Assembly (NCBI RefSeq): GCF_023630205.1 | Contig: NZ_JALPRR010000002.1 | Coordinates: 612,899 to 676,898 of the forward strand | Length of the DNA stretch: 64,000 nt | From: Pontibacter ruber | GTDB lineage: Bacteria > Bacteroidota > Bacteroidia > Cytophagales > Hymenobacteraceae | Reading direction: 5' to 3' | Shown here: positions 1 through 9,556 of the stretch, piece by piece | Position numbering within the stretch: position 1 is the first letter of the stretch | Layout of the letters: each line of letters opens with the position of its first letter | Made by a program: the position numbers and the translations under genes | The notes under the pieces: model-generated | Database searches by the model: none | Told to the model about the DNA's origin: nothing | What the model saw: only the letters and a program-made list of their open reading frames with translations

Positions 1-112
1 CCATTTTCGAAGTATCGCTAACTCCTGCAACTTCAACATCAGGGTGAGCACCTAAAAGAGACAAATGAGATATTCCCATTTTACCAGCTCCGATCAATCC
101 AACTTTTATCAT
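1..112 (-). CDS. Gfo/Idh/MocA-family oxidoreductase, N-terminus only (partial)
   Basis: The gene runs off the left edge; only about 37 N-terminal residues are visible. They form a beta strand followed by the dinucleotide-binding motif GAGKMG and the run SHLSLL, which is the usual start of Gfo/Idh/MocA NAD(P)-dependent sugar dehydrogenases. The ATG lies at 110-112, one base from the stop codon of the WecG/TagA gene, so the two are co-transcribed. In a polysaccharide locus such an enzyme would oxidise or epimerise a nucleotide sugar (for example a UDP-HexNAc 3-dehydrogenase); this substrate is inference. The catalytic EKP motif lies outside the window. Confidence 0.7.
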   Translation of the reverse strand, partial: MIKVGLIGAGKMGISHLSLLGAHPDVEVAGVSDTSKM

Positions 113-113
113 A

Positions 114-860
114 TTAACTTATCTTTTTTATACCTATTAGATGTACCATCAGGTCTCTTAAGTATAAGAGTTGATTTTTAGTGTTTCTTCTGAAAATTTC
201 CGGGCGCAGGAAGATTCTTACCAGCCATTCAAGCCGTAGCTTGATCCATATTTTAGCTGGCCTTTTGCTGTTGCCGGCGTACCAGTCAAACACGTTCCCG
301 ATTGTGCTAATTATTCTGGCGTTTACCTTATTTTTATGCTGGTAGGCCCACTTTTCCTGCTTCGGGGCCGTCATTCCGACAAAAAGTATATCCGGATGAA
401 AAGCATTGATTGCATTCACCATCATGTCGTTATCCTCATCGGTGAATTCCTGGCGAAAAGGAGGGGAGAAAGTGCCCACTTTCACATTCGGGTATTCCTG
501 GTTCACTCTGCTGGTTATTTTGGCCAGTGTTGCTTCTGTTGATCCCAGAAAGAAAACATTCCAGTGATGCTTGTTCGCTTTATCTATCAGGAAGTCAAAG
601 CAATCCTGGCCCGCAATTTTCTTGATATCCTTACCATTAAGCAGAATCGAACCTAGAGCGATGCCCACACCGTCCAGCACCAACATATCAGTGTTTTTGA
701 GTGCTTTCTCAAATTCTTTATCTTTAAGCGCTATGCCGTAGGAGTTAGGGCTGAAGGTATTGATGAGCAGGTTCTGTGTATTTTCATCAATAATGTCCAA
801 AGAGGAAGAGAACACCTTATAACCAAGAACATCTGTACATTTAAAACTACTCTGCTTCAT
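114..860 (-). CDS. WecG/TagA/CpsF-family glycosyltransferase
   Basis: This 248-aa protein is a GT26-type enzyme of the WecG/TagA/CpsF family, which adds a UDP-activated amino sugar (ManNAc or ManNAcA in known members) to an undecaprenyl-linked acceptor at the inner face of the membrane. Visible family motifs are LDGVGIAL (62-69, with the catalytic-type Asp63), GMTAPKQEKW (162-171), GNVFDWYAG (188-196) and EWLVR (211-215). The length is normal for the family and the basic, aromatic C-terminus fits membrane association. It lies late in the EPS operon, 340 bp after the acetyltransferase gene and directly before the Gfo/Idh/MocA gene. Family assignment is firm; donor sugar is unknown. Confidence 0.92.
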   Translation of the reverse strand: MKQSSFKCTDVLGYKVFSSSLDIIDENTQNLLINTFSPNSYGIALKDKEFEKALKNTDMLVLDGVGIALGSILLNGKDIKKIAGQDCFDFLIDKANKHHWNVFFLGSTEATLAKITSRVNQEYPNVKVGTFSPPFRQEFTDEDNDMMVNAINAFHPDILFVGMTAPKQEKWAYQHKNKVNARIISTIGNVFDWYAGNSKRPAKIWIKLRLEWLVRIFLRPEIFRRNTKNQLLYLRDLMVHLIGIKKIS

Positions 861-1199
861 AGAATCAAATGATAACTACTGTATAAACTTTATTCAATGG
901 AGGCTAAACAAGTACACCCTGTTGTTATCAACTTACACTTGCAGTGACCCAATACACTAATGATTTCACATCTGTATTCATTACCTTCTGTAATTTTTAG
1001 CAGATTATATAACCTAGATCTTTGCTATGATGCCTGCTGTAGTATAAATAATTCTATTGTACTTGTATAAGTACAAATATTTAATAGCTGTGATTGCTAT
1101 TCGAGCAGAAGGAAGGGTTATTTAACTAATTTTGTTGGGTTCGCGGCTGAATCAGCTTAATCTATAAAAGAGTGAATTTATTTTTTCAAGTATTTAAAG
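861..1199. other. Intergenic gap inside the EPS locus
   Basis: About 340 bases of AT-rich DNA separate the acetyltransferase and WecG/TagA genes, the largest gap in an otherwise tightly packed gene series. No open reading frame or clear hairpin with a T-run was found. It could hold a second promoter for the WecG and oxidoreductase genes; I cannot place one. Confidence 0.4.
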
Positions 1200-1787
1200 C
1201 TAAGCCTGTATACTTTCTACCCCCTTATAGTCTTTGTAGATTTCTAAATAGACTTTCTCCAGTCTAATATGTTCCTCTAATTCAACTTCAGAGTCGAAAC
1301 GGGGCTTGATTTTACGGGCTGGGTTACCAGCATATATAGCATAGGGTTCCGTATCTTTTGTTACAACAGATCCGGCAGCTATTATGCATCCTTTTCTGAT
1401 TCTTACACCACTCATAACGATAGAGCCGTACCCGACCCAGACGTCGTCTTCGATAATGGTGGTTTGGTCTAGTCCTTTCCAGTTATAGTGTTTGTCCATT
1501 ATTCTTGGAGCAAGGCGTATAGGAAAGCCTACTTTCTGGAAGTGGTGATCATATTTGCCTACGACTGCCACTTTGTTTCCAAACATTACATTATCGCCAA
1601 TGATGCAGTTTGCCTGTATCTGCGAATCTCTTCCAATAAAGAAGTTATTCCCGATCTCCAGAACATCTTTTGCCCATAAATAAACCCTTTCGCCAGCGTA
1701 GATATTCTTCCCAATTTTATACTTCCTCCATTTAACATTAACAAGGTAAAAGAAGCGAACCTGTTTTAGTAGCTGGATAATATTCAT
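1200..1787 (-). CDS. Hexapeptide-repeat O-acetyltransferase of the EPS locus
   Basis: A 195-aa left-handed beta-helix acyltransferase of the WbbJ/colanic acid acetyltransferase type. Imperfect hexapeptide repeats run from about residue 27 to 75 and 108 to 145, interrupted by a loop containing HH (81-82) that probably supplies the catalytic histidine. The C-terminal signature YAGNPAR (152-158) is typical for acetyl-CoA-dependent sugar O-acetyltransferases. It would acetylate a sugar of the repeat unit in the cytoplasm. The start lies 4 bases after the stop of the upstream glycosyltransferase gene, so translation is probably coupled. Confidence 0.88.
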   Translation of the reverse strand: MNIIQLLKQVRFFYLVNVKWRKYKIGKNIYAGERVYLWAKDVLEIGNNFFIGRDSQIQANCIIGDNVMFGNKVAVVGKYDHHFQKVGFPIRLAPRIMDKHYNWKGLDQTTIIEDDVWVGYGSIVMSGVRIRKGCIIAAGSVVTKDTEPYAIYAGNPARKIKPRFDSEVELEEHIRLEKVYLEIYKDYKGVESIQA

Positions 1788-1791
1788 AGTT

Positions 1792-2706
1792 TTAGAATAG
1801 TTTTAAAAGTATACCTTCTAGTTTCGATTTCAAACGCGCACTAACTCCCATTCTTCTGATAAATTCTTTGTAGTAGATGGGGTGTGTTTTGATTGTATCC
1901 GGAAAGGAGAATTCTGTTTTTTGGCTGCAGTCAATAAGGGGCTTATAGCGTTTGTTGGACCCAACAGTATGGGTGGCATAAGCATCAAAACCCTTGTTGT
2001 CGATTTTGGAGGTTACCGGATAAAGCGTCAGGCCGCCTGTCCGGAACTGGTGGTAGAACCAGCGGATAGCCCAGGAATCCAGCTTCCCCTCCATTTGTTG
2101 GCGGAGCATCCGGTTAAGGTCGGAGCCGCCTTTCGAAAATGCTTTCCGCGATGCTTTATCTTTTAGAAACGCTGCGTAATCACTTACCTGCCAGTCTACC
2201 TTACGCCACCTGTCTATCCATGTAGCCCACCCCCATGACCAGCCCCTGTTCAGGAAGTAAGCGTCCGAATTTCCAGGAAACGAGTTTGCCAGGTCAAAAG
2301 AGTAGCCGGATATAGAAAATACAGAAGGCGAATTGCTGTAGTGGCGCAATGCCTTGTTCATAAAACATAGGAAATTGGGCGTTGAAATTAGGTCATCTTC
2401 CAGCACAATGGCTCTGTCATACTTCTCAATAACTTCGGAAACGCCTGAAATGATAGAGTTGGCGAGGCCTTTGTTTCTGGGAGCTTCTATGATGGTTACT
2501 TGGTTGAAGCCATCGATTGTCTTTAAATAATCTCTTACAGAAGCTATGAGCGGTGCATCAGTTTCATGCTTGGCTGCATCCGAGTAAATAAATAACCGGC
2601 TGTCTTCCGCCAGGTAATTTTTTCTGAGTGCATTAACTGTTTGCTGCAAGGTGTCCAGACGCTTGTAAGTAAACAGAATAACAGGGGCAAGTTCAGTATT
2701 TTGCAT
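1792..2706 (-). CDS. GT-A glycosyltransferase (GT2-like)
   Basis: A 304-aa nucleotide-sugar glycosyltransferase with a GT-A fold. The N-terminus has the strand-loop VILFTYKR typical of GT2-like enzymes, and the metal/nucleotide-binding acidic motif LEDDL is at 102-106. The region around 148-170 (SDAYFLNRGWSWGWATW) matches bacterial glycosyltransferases found in polysaccharide clusters. The gene overlaps the 3' end of the wzy-like gene by 14 bases and is followed closely by the acetyltransferase gene. The sugar transferred cannot be read from the sequence. Confidence 0.85.
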   Translation of the reverse strand: MQNTELAPVILFTYKRLDTLQQTVNALRKNYLAEDSRLFIYSDAAKHETDAPLIASVRDYLKTIDGFNQVTIIEAPRNKGLANSIISGVSEVIEKYDRAIVLEDDLISTPNFLCFMNKALRHYSNSPSVFSISGYSFDLANSFPGNSDAYFLNRGWSWGWATWIDRWRKVDWQVSDYAAFLKDKASRKAFSKGGSDLNRMLRQQMEGKLDSWAIRWFYHQFRTGGLTLYPVTSKIDNKGFDAYATHTVGSNKRYKPLIDCSQKTEFSFPDTIKTHPIYYKEFIRRMGVSARLKSKLEGILLKLF

Positions 2707-3970
2707 AGCTCTTTTTATTTAGCACAAGCGACCTTTCTATACTTCTTAAATTATGCTTAACAAGAGGAGTGGGCCCTTTAACTGCTACATATTTAAGGGA
2801 AACAATAAAGAACAGCATAGTCCAGAAGTCTTGCGATGAGTAGAGGCTGGTGGAGAACATACCGTACACTATAATTTGTAAGTAAATGATTACCATCCAA
2901 CTCGATTCGTGTTTATCCTTCAGCAGGTTGAAGGATTTAATCAGGCTTTTACAAACAAGTATGATAAATGGTATGGCACCTAACAGACCGGTTGCCAGCA
3001 GTACCTCCAGGAAGAAATTGTGCGGGTAACTTTTAAAGCCCATTCCGGAAGGTATGACATAATATACCCCAACCAGCGGCGACTCTTTTATCAGGTCTAT
3101 GGTTTCGTTGTATAAAATCTCTCTTCCACTTGTGTCACCTTCTACCAGAATGTTAACAATTCGTGTTCCTAGCGAACTACCCATGCTTTCAAGAAGGGCC
3201 GCAATGTTTTCCAGATTGAGTAGCAGGAGCGTGATGATTAACCCGAAATAGATAAGACCCTTAACTGCTCCTAACCTTGCCAGGAAATAGAAAACGCCGA
3301 TAACAAACAGTACTACTACAGGAGATCTTGAGCCGGCTTTAGCAATAGAAACCAGCCCGAAGAAGAAGGTTAGGAGAAACAGGACCTTAAGGACCTTGTT
3401 TTTTTTATCAACCATGCCAAATACAGACACCAGAGCCAGCGCGCAGCCAGCCTGCCCATACAAAATAGTATTAATAGTTGAATTGGCGTCGTATCGGACG
3501 TTATTGGCATCAATGCTTAGGTTTTCAATTGCAAAGAAGTAAGCCAGAACCAAGCCTGCGGTTAGGGTTATCCAAAAGAAGAAGAAGGATTTGCTTGAAT
3601 GAAAAGCAGGGTCGTATCGAAAGGAGTAGGCGATTAGAATACCTAAACAAAATCCTGCAAAATCTAAATTGCCGTCGGCGGTTGTGATAAAGTATAGCGG
3701 GTCTAGGTAAATATCTATGTATAAGTTTGCTATATAGACAAATGCCAGGATGAAGAACAGCACTTCTTCTGACCTCAGACTCGTGTGCTCAAACGCCCGT
3801 CTGTAGATTACCCAGCAAGCCAGCAATATCTTTAGTCCCCAGAAGAAATTCTTAATTAATGAGTTATCAACATAAAAGAGATCAGGAATAAATGTTGCTA
3901 TCAGGAAAAGGGAGTAGAAGTTGATTGAGAAGTGCAGCGTCTCCTTATAATATTTCAGGTCTAAGGTCAT
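2693..3970 (-). CDS. O-antigen polymerase/ligase family protein (Wzy-like)
   Basis: A 425-aa polytopic membrane protein with about ten hydrophobic segments and one larger periplasmic loop. The loop and its flanks carry the pattern GREILYNETIDLIKESPLVG followed by SYPHNFFLEVLLATGLLG, characteristic of the Wzy/WaaL superfamily, where the H-N pair and the preceding Arg matter for activity. In a locus with Wzx and Wzc it most likely polymerises flipped repeat units in the periplasm. It overlaps the downstream glycosyltransferase gene by 14 bases. A ligase role cannot be excluded, but a polymerase fits the context better. Confidence 0.88.
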   Translation of the reverse strand: MTLDLKYYKETLHFSINFYSLFLIATFIPDLFYVDNSLIKNFFWGLKILLACWVIYRRAFEHTSLRSEEVLFFILAFVYIANLYIDIYLDPLYFITTADGNLDFAGFCLGILIAYSFRYDPAFHSSKSFFFFWITLTAGLVLAYFFAIENLSIDANNVRYDANSTINTILYGQAGCALALVSVFGMVDKKNKVLKVLFLLTFFFGLVSIAKAGSRSPVVVLFVIGVFYFLARLGAVKGLIYFGLIITLLLLNLENIAALLESMGSSLGTRIVNILVEGDTSGREILYNETIDLIKESPLVGVYYVIPSGMGFKSYPHNFFLEVLLATGLLGAIPFIILVCKSLIKSFNLLKDKHESSWMVIIYLQIIVYGMFSTSLYSSQDFWTMLFFIVSLKYVAVKGPTPLVKHNLRSIERSLVLNKKSYAKY

Positions 3971-3984
3971 ACTTGAGAAATCTT

Positions 3985-5181
3985 TTATTCCAACAACAAT
4001 GTCTGGCTGAAGTAAATAGGGTTATACTTTTTCAGGATCTTTGCCCCGTTGTACTGGTAAGATTTTTCTGTCTTCAGGATCTGAAGTATAGCATCTCTGA
4101 TGTCATGTTTATTGTAGGGGTCTACGGTTAATCCCAGCTGGTTCTCAATGACTAACCTGGATACAAGTCCTGTATTAGAAGCAACCACACGTTTGTTGTG
4201 TTTGATGGTGTGACCTAGTATGCCGCTCGAACCGAAGAAGTTTGTATAAGGCATCAGTACAACATCGCTGTGCTTAAAAAGTACTTCACGTTCCTCATCG
4301 CTGATAAATTCGTCATAGTAGCACAGGCTTACATTGTTCTTATGCTTTTGTATGTGCTGCAGGTACTTCTCTTTTATGTCTGGATGAAATTTACCAGCAA
4401 TGATCAGGTTTATGTTCTTGCGGACAGACAACGGCATCAGGAGCAAAGAATTGATGATATTGATCAGGTTCTTTCTGTAGTCGATGGAGCCAAACAACAG
4501 CAGGTTTTTGCAACCGGGCCTTATGTTATACTTGGTTTTGATGGCTTCTTCATTTACAGAATCTACCACTTTTACTTCGTCATTGATTGGGTCCGGGAGA
4601 AAACTGAATATGTTTTTTATGGTGCTATTCATGTTCTCTATACATTTTTCATCGTTCAGGATGAAGAGTTTTTTGATCCTTGGATTCAGGATGGTGGAAT
4701 ATTTCTGGAAGAAGTAGCTTCTGATGATGTGCCTTATGTAGAACCAGGGGCCGCTGTTTGCCTCTTTGAAGTGATAGTAAGGTGCAAATAAAATTCCTTT
4801 TACAGCCAGGTTAAAGCGCTTGAACTGCCTAGTGGCAACTAGGTGCAGAAAGGGATCTATGTCCAGGAAAATGATCTCTGTATAGTTGGCTTCTGCTTCA
4901 ATTACTTTGGTTACTTCTTTCCATTCCGAAATACCTCTTTCTATGGAGTTTCTATACTTCTTCTTTACCTGGATGTACTTTATATCATAGGCATCAGACT
5001 CATTCAGACATGCCAGCCTGCATTTCAGATTTTCATTGAGCACGAAAGTATAAATGCCATGCAACTCCGGTTTTGAGTTGATGAATCTCATGATGTGGGT
5101 GATATATTCCTGCCTGTGTCCAGTTTCGCCAGACTCGTATATGATACTTCGGTTTCTATCTCTAAAGCTGTACATGAGCAA
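3985..5181 (-). CDS. GT4-family glycosyltransferase
   Basis: A 398-aa glycosyltransferase with a GT-B fold. The C-terminal half shows the donor-binding Rossmann domain: NLLLFGSIDYRKN (about 230-242) opening the second domain, then a region around 320-350 with FGSSGILGHTIKHNK and a small-residue patch that binds the nucleotide sugar. The canonical GT4 EX7E is not clean, so the enzyme is a divergent member. The gene ends 15 bases upstream of the wzy-like start. A 156-base gap separates it from the preceding GT2 gene. Confidence 0.8.
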   Translation of the reverse strand: MLMYSFRDRNRSIIYESGETGHRQEYITHIMRFINSKPELHGIYTFVLNENLKCRLACLNESDAYDIKYIQVKKKYRNSIERGISEWKEVTKVIEAEANYTEIIFLDIDPFLHLVATRQFKRFNLAVKGILFAPYYHFKEANSGPWFYIRHIIRSYFFQKYSTILNPRIKKLFILNDEKCIENMNSTIKNIFSFLPDPINDEVKVVDSVNEEAIKTKYNIRPGCKNLLLFGSIDYRKNLINIINSLLLMPLSVRKNINLIIAGKFHPDIKEKYLQHIQKHKNNVSLCYYDEFISDEEREVLFKHSDVVLMPYTNFFGSSGILGHTIKHNKRVVASNTGLVSRLVIENQLGLTVDPYNKHDIRDAILQILKTEKSYQYNGAKILKKYNPIYFSQTLLLE

Positions 5182-5337
5182 ATACGGGTTATACTTTAAA
5201 ATAGAAGATCATCCGGATCTGGAAAACTACTATGATGAGGACATCTTGCTGTGGCTTTTATTATGCTCTCCAGGAACTGATCAATGTATTTTACAGGTAG
5301 GTGGAGAGTGATTTTCTGCTGACAGCAAATGTGTAGA

Positions 5338-6246
5338 TCAACTCATAGCCGAAAATGGGCTCTTTAGCTTCTGGATCAGGAACATTGAAACAATCCCAAA
5401 AAAGCTGCTGACTGATTTAACACTTATTACCTCTCTGCTGAAGAGTTTCAAGCCTTTTCGGATGGCAAACAATCCCTGTCCGGCCATTAAAGCGTTAAAT
5501 GAGTTTTTGTAATACATGTTCCGTGTGTAAAGCCTCGTAAACTTTTCTGTATCTATTTCACTTCCCCACTTTTTACATATCTGTCGGATACCGGCTTGCC
5601 GCTTGTGTTCATTCTGGGATGTTCTGTCAATCAGGTGCTGGTTAAAATGCACCAGCACAACAGGGATGTAAACAAAACTGAAATGATGGGCTATCCTAAA
5701 CCAGTAATCCCAGTCCTGAAAGCTGATCAAACCAACATCAAAAAGGCCGCATTTTTCGAGGCACTGCCTATTGATGGTTACCATACTTGACGTGGCCGGA
5801 CAGAATTTTGCCTGTGCCATACTTTCCAGCACGTTGCCAATAGTATGGTATGAAGTGCTGTGATTCTTCTTAAAGGGATTATTGTATACATATAAGCAAT
5901 CTGAGAAGACCAGACCGGCATCTGGGTGCTTTTGATGTACTTTCAGATGTGTCTGTAACTTCGCTGGTAACCAGTGGTCGTCATCATCCAGAAAGGCAAT
6001 TAAATCACCTGTAGCGCTAAGTATGCCGGAGTTCCTGGCTGCATTTCCACCTCTTGCTTCGCTATGATGGATGACTTTGGTTTTCAGGACTCCGGAGAAG
6101 CAACTGTCAATCGCTTCTTTATCATCCGGGTTGTCGTTAACGATGATGATCTCAAAATGCTGGTACGTTTGTTTGTGCACAGAGTCAACAGCTGCTTTTA
6201 GTAAGTCAAGCCGCTTGTAAGTAGGAATTATAACAGAGAACTTCAT
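5338..6246 (-). CDS. GT2-family glycosyltransferase
   Basis: A 302-aa family 2 inverting glycosyltransferase. It begins with FSVIIPTYKR, has the UDP-binding VNDNPDD segment near residue 37, and the DXD-type metal motif FLDDDD at 85-90. The tract GGNAARNSGI (66-75) before the acidic motif is classical for the family. The start overlaps the stop of the preceding GT2 gene by 4 bases, indicating translational coupling. It should act at the cytoplasmic membrane on the growing lipid-linked oligosaccharide. Confidence 0.92.
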   Translation of the reverse strand: MKFSVIIPTYKRLDLLKAAVDSVHKQTYQHFEIIIVNDNPDDKEAIDSCFSGVLKTKVIHHSEARGGNAARNSGILSATGDLIAFLDDDDHWLPAKLQTHLKVHQKHPDAGLVFSDCLYVYNNPFKKNHSTSYHTIGNVLESMAQAKFCPATSSMVTINRQCLEKCGLFDVGLISFQDWDYWFRIAHHFSFVYIPVVLVHFNQHLIDRTSQNEHKRQAGIRQICKKWGSEIDTEKFTRLYTRNMYYKNSFNALMAGQGLFAIRKGLKLFSREVISVKSVSSFFGIVSMFLIQKLKSPFSAMS

Positions 6247-7142
6247 GATACCACCTGGTTTGGACTGAACATTTGCGCCTTGAACTTTTCAATGGCTCGT
6301 AACCCGAGCAAGTAATGCCTGATGAGCAGAATAACCACTTTGTTGTAAGGGCTTAAGAACTGCTGGGAAAAAACTATCCTGAACTCTTTTAAGCGTGGCC
6401 TTACTTCATTTAACAGATTGATGAACTCTATCAACGAGTTATTTTTTTGCGTAAAACCGGCCTGGCCGGTAGCCACCCGCTTCTCCTTTTTTATCAGTTC
6501 AGACAGGCTTAGCCTGGCAGGATGATTAACAATGACATTCTCAGCGTATTCAATTTCAAAGCCCTTCTGATAGGCAACTACTCCCCAGGTAAAGTCTCCG
6601 CCGGAAAGTAGCTGATCATTGAAAAGACCAACCTCCTCGAACACATACTTATAGGTAAAGGAGTTGGCGGTAACGCAGGTTCCTGAGTTAGTTACATAGC
6701 TCTTCTGGTTAAAGGCGTAGATTTTATCGTATAGCTCTGCTTTGGTTGGGTTATCTGTTTGGAAAAAGATGTTGATCGCCCCGCCAATTCTGGTGCAGGC
6801 GTTGTTGTTGGAGAAAACATCGACCGCATTCCTTATCCAGTGCTGGTCTGGTATACAATCAGAATCCGTGAAACCGATTATTTCTCCTTTTGCAGCTTTT
6901 ATGGCAGTATTCCTTGCGGCGTAAGAGCCAAGCTTTCTTTCATGCAGTAACCGTACATTATCCGGAGCAAAAAAATCAGCAGGCATCATTCCTGCAGGAT
7001 CGTTATTGACAACTAGTACCTCATACAGGTCTTTAGCATAACTCTGGTCTGCCAGTGCGTGCAGGCACAGCGAAAGTCGCTCCCAATCCTTGTATACTGG
7101 TATTATTACTGAAACATACTTCTTCATGGGGTCACTTTTCAT
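6243..7142 (-). CDS. GT2-family glycosyltransferase
   Basis: A 299-aa family 2 glycosyltransferase with SVIIPVYKDW near the N-terminus, the SYAARNTAI tract (73-81) and a TDSD metal-binding motif (92-95). It lacks transmembrane segments, as expected for a repeat-unit glycosyltransferase. An alternative ATG five codons in (at 7127) gives MKKYVSVIIPV, which looks like the more typical family start; the longer form is reported. It overlaps the following GT2 gene by 4 bases and is preceded by a gap of 95 bases. Confidence 0.9.
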   Translation of the reverse strand: MKSDPMKKYVSVIIPVYKDWERLSLCLHALADQSYAKDLYEVLVVNNDPAGMMPADFFAPDNVRLLHERKLGSYAARNTAIKAAKGEIIGFTDSDCIPDQHWIRNAVDVFSNNNACTRIGGAINIFFQTDNPTKAELYDKIYAFNQKSYVTNSGTCVTANSFTYKYVFEEVGLFNDQLLSGGDFTWGVVAYQKGFEIEYAENVIVNHPARLSLSELIKKEKRVATGQAGFTQKNNSLIEFINLLNEVRPRLKEFRIVFSQQFLSPYNKVVILLIRHYLLGLRAIEKFKAQMFSPNQVVS

Positions 7143-7237
7143 CAGTAAAGCAATCTATCTGGGCGTTCTTTCAACTCACATTTCTCAGTAACAGGCCTGC
7201 TGGCAGGGAGCTTAAGAAGCTTTACTTTGGTCGAACC

Positions 7238-8050
7238 CTAATAAACTAGCTTAAGCTGCTTGTTATACTTCAGATCATCAGGCGTTACAGGCTTGCTGAT
7301 AAAATCGATTATGCGATCAGCGTTTTCATCTATCGGGTTTTTGGAATCGACGTGCAGCATAGGCACCTTTTTTTCTTCCAGGTAATCGATCGCTGCGTTC
7401 AGCCTTTCCTGCCATTTCACGGTGCATTGTATCAACTCTTCTGTATTCAAAGATCTATGGTAGTCACGTACTTCACGGCGCATAAGCAACCGGCGGGCAT
7501 TTTCCGCAGCATCTGTTTGTATATACACGACGGCATCAGGCAGGGGCATCACATCCAGCAACCTGCGGATCTCCAATCGTTCTTCACTGGCGGTCGTGCT
7601 TTTGTACAAGCCTCTTTCTACTATATTCACCAAGCCCATGTCTATCAGAACAGTCTTGTTATTAGGGCTTTCTCTGAGTAACTGCACTTTCTGTATCATC
7701 CTGTTCAGAAAGGCAGTTTTCTCAAATCTCAGGTCCAGCCTGTTGTTGCTACTTCGCTGCCTGTGGTATAGGTTGTTCCAGCAGGCATCAATATACTCCG
7801 AGTACTGTGCTACAAACCGGTCGCTGGCTTCCTTCGCTTGCTTAAGCTTCACAGCGTCTACATACCCTTTGCCGTACATTACAAGTTCAAACAGTATTTT
7901 AAGCTTCCCTATGACACCGGCTTCTGGCTGTTGCATCGGTTCAAGGGCAGTCTCCCAGTTAAAGGAACTCTTACTTTTAGCCTGTATTGCCTTGAATATT
8001 GTCGATTTACCAACTCCCGGGGAGCCCACCATTTCTACTATTCTCGCCAT
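7238..8050 (-). CDS. P-loop NTPase, thymidylate kinase-like, EPS-associated
   Basis: A 270-aa single-domain P-loop protein. A clean Walker A motif, GSPGVGKST, occupies residues 9-17, and the fold resembles nucleoside or small-molecule kinases, with a lid-like Arg-rich stretch (ARRLLMRREVRDYH, about 194-207) and a Walker B-like VLIDMGLVN near 135. Such proteins recur in polysaccharide loci and may phosphorylate a sugar, a lipid carrier or a small substituent; the substrate is unknown. It sits 6 bases after the flippase gene in the same operon and may work with the NTase/kinase-like protein encoded one gene further upstream. Confidence 0.7.
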   Translation of the reverse strand: MARIVEMVGSPGVGKSTIFKAIQAKSKSSFNWETALEPMQQPEAGVIGKLKILFELVMYGKGYVDAVKLKQAKEASDRFVAQYSEYIDACWNNLYHRQRSSNNRLDLRFEKTAFLNRMIQKVQLLRESPNNKTVLIDMGLVNIVERGLYKSTTASEERLEIRRLLDVMPLPDAVVYIQTDAAENARRLLMRREVRDYHRSLNTEELIQCTVKWQERLNAAIDYLEEKKVPMLHVDSKNPIDENADRIIDFISKPVTPDDLKYNKQLKLVY

Positions 8051-8056
8051 GTTGTG

Positions 8057-9547
8057 TTAGCTAAACTTGACCTTGTTAAACAGATAGTTAAAAGGGTCGA
8101 TGATCCTGATAGGGGAGACCGTATTTAAAACCTTGTAATAATCAGTTGAGATGGTCCTGTTGATCAGGAACAGGAACACAGACATCGAGAAAATAAAGCT
8201 AAGCCCCAGGTATAGGTAGCTCGTTATGAAGTATTGCGACAGCAGGAGCAGTACGCAAAGTATAACACAATGCATGGTAAGAGTTGTGATAACTTTAAAA
8301 TCGATGTTAATGGAAACACTGTCTTTGATGTAGTGATAAGCACTGATGCCTGCCAGTGATGTAGAAAGCAGCCGGGCTGCTACTATTCCCATTAACCCTA
8401 CCAGGTTACCCAAGGCCAGGATAAGTCCGAACAAGGATATGGTTTCTATTAACGTAACCTTGAACCTACCCATGGATGACTTCAGTATGAAAAGTGATTT
8501 GCCTAACGCAGTTTTCCATGACACCTGGATGATAAGCCAGACAAGCAGAGCAATAGATGGGATTGTTGCAGCTTCGTAGCCTTCGCCTGCAATGACAGTT
8601 ATCAGTAGGGGAGTTAAACCGATAGCTATAAAGATTGCCGGAAACAGGATGAAGCTGTTGAGGGTGATAATACTGTTTACCTTATGGTTAAAAAGGTTAA
8701 TGTCGTCCTTTATCTTTGCCAGCGAAGTAGTAAGAATTTTATCCAGGGAGTGGGTAAAGGAGATCAGGAGATCATGCGGTTTTTTTGCTATGTAGTAGAT
8801 AGCCATGGCTTCCGGCCCCAATATACCTGCTACAAACATTTGATCCCCTTCAGCCCTAAAGTAAATTAGGAAGTTCTCTAAATAAAATGGAATCGACTCC
8901 TTGATCAGCTTCTTGACTGGGTACAGCTTAAAATTAGAGGTAAAAAGAACGTCTTTTAAATTAGAAGTATAAATCAGGAAGTTTATAAAGTTGCTTATTA
9001 CATAAGATATTATTAGCCCAATAGCACCCCATAAAAGCACAAAGATGATACCTGCAACGATTCGGATAACCCCGACAAAAAGCATACGAGCAGATTCCTG
9101 CTGGTATCGAGATAAGGACCAATACACATACCCAAAGCTTTGGTTTACCCCCCCGAAAAAGAAGCCCACTGCCATCAGCTTGATATGGAAGGAGTAATCT
9201 CTAGTTTCGAAGAAATAGAGCGAAAACCAATTAGAAAAACTGTAACACAGAATAGAGTAAAGCAATATGCCTGGTATAACAATAAACAAACTTGTTATAA
9301 TGTAAGATTTGGCAAGTTCTTGCTTGTTCTTCTCCATCATGTTGGGAATATCACGAACCAGAGTTGGCAGAATCCCAAGACTAAAAATGATGAGAGAAAG
9401 TTTTTCCATCATAATGTAAAATGGAATTAGGGCAATCTCTTCTTTCACTAAATACCTCGTATAGATCATGACTGATACAATACCTAGTATTCTAATAATA
9501 GCATTAGAAGAAACCTGATGTGCTAAATCTTTTAAAGCTTTACTCAT
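8057..9547 (-). CDS. Polysaccharide flippase, Wzx/MATE-like
   Basis: A 496-aa membrane protein with about 12-14 hydrophobic segments, matching the oligosaccharide flippase (PST/Wzx) family of the MOP superfamily in length and layout. The amphipathic N-terminus (ALKDLAHQVSSNAIIRILG) followed directly by the first transmembrane helix is typical. It should move undecaprenyl-diphosphate-linked repeat units to the periplasm for the polymerase. It lies 10 bases downstream of the 655-aa kinase-like gene. Wzx-type proteins diverge fast, so the assignment comes from topology plus the locus. Confidence 0.88.
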   Translation of the reverse strand: MSKALKDLAHQVSSNAIIRILGIVSVMIYTRYLVKEEIALIPFYIMMEKLSLIIFSLGILPTLVRDIPNMMEKNKQELAKSYIITSLFIVIPGILLYSILCYSFSNWFSLYFFETRDYSFHIKLMAVGFFFGGVNQSFGYVYWSLSRYQQESARMLFVGVIRIVAGIIFVLLWGAIGLIISYVISNFINFLIYTSNLKDVLFTSNFKLYPVKKLIKESIPFYLENFLIYFRAEGDQMFVAGILGPEAMAIYYIAKKPHDLLISFTHSLDKILTTSLAKIKDDINLFNHKVNSIITLNSFILFPAIFIAIGLTPLLITVIAGEGYEAATIPSIALLVWLIIQVSWKTALGKSLFILKSSMGRFKVTLIETISLFGLILALGNLVGLMGIVAARLLSTSLAGISAYHYIKDSVSINIDFKVITTLTMHCVILCVLLLLSQYFITSYLYLGLSFIFSMSVFLFLINRTISTDYYKVLNTVSPIRIIDPFNYLFNKVKFS

Positions 9548-9556
9548 GAGGAAGTT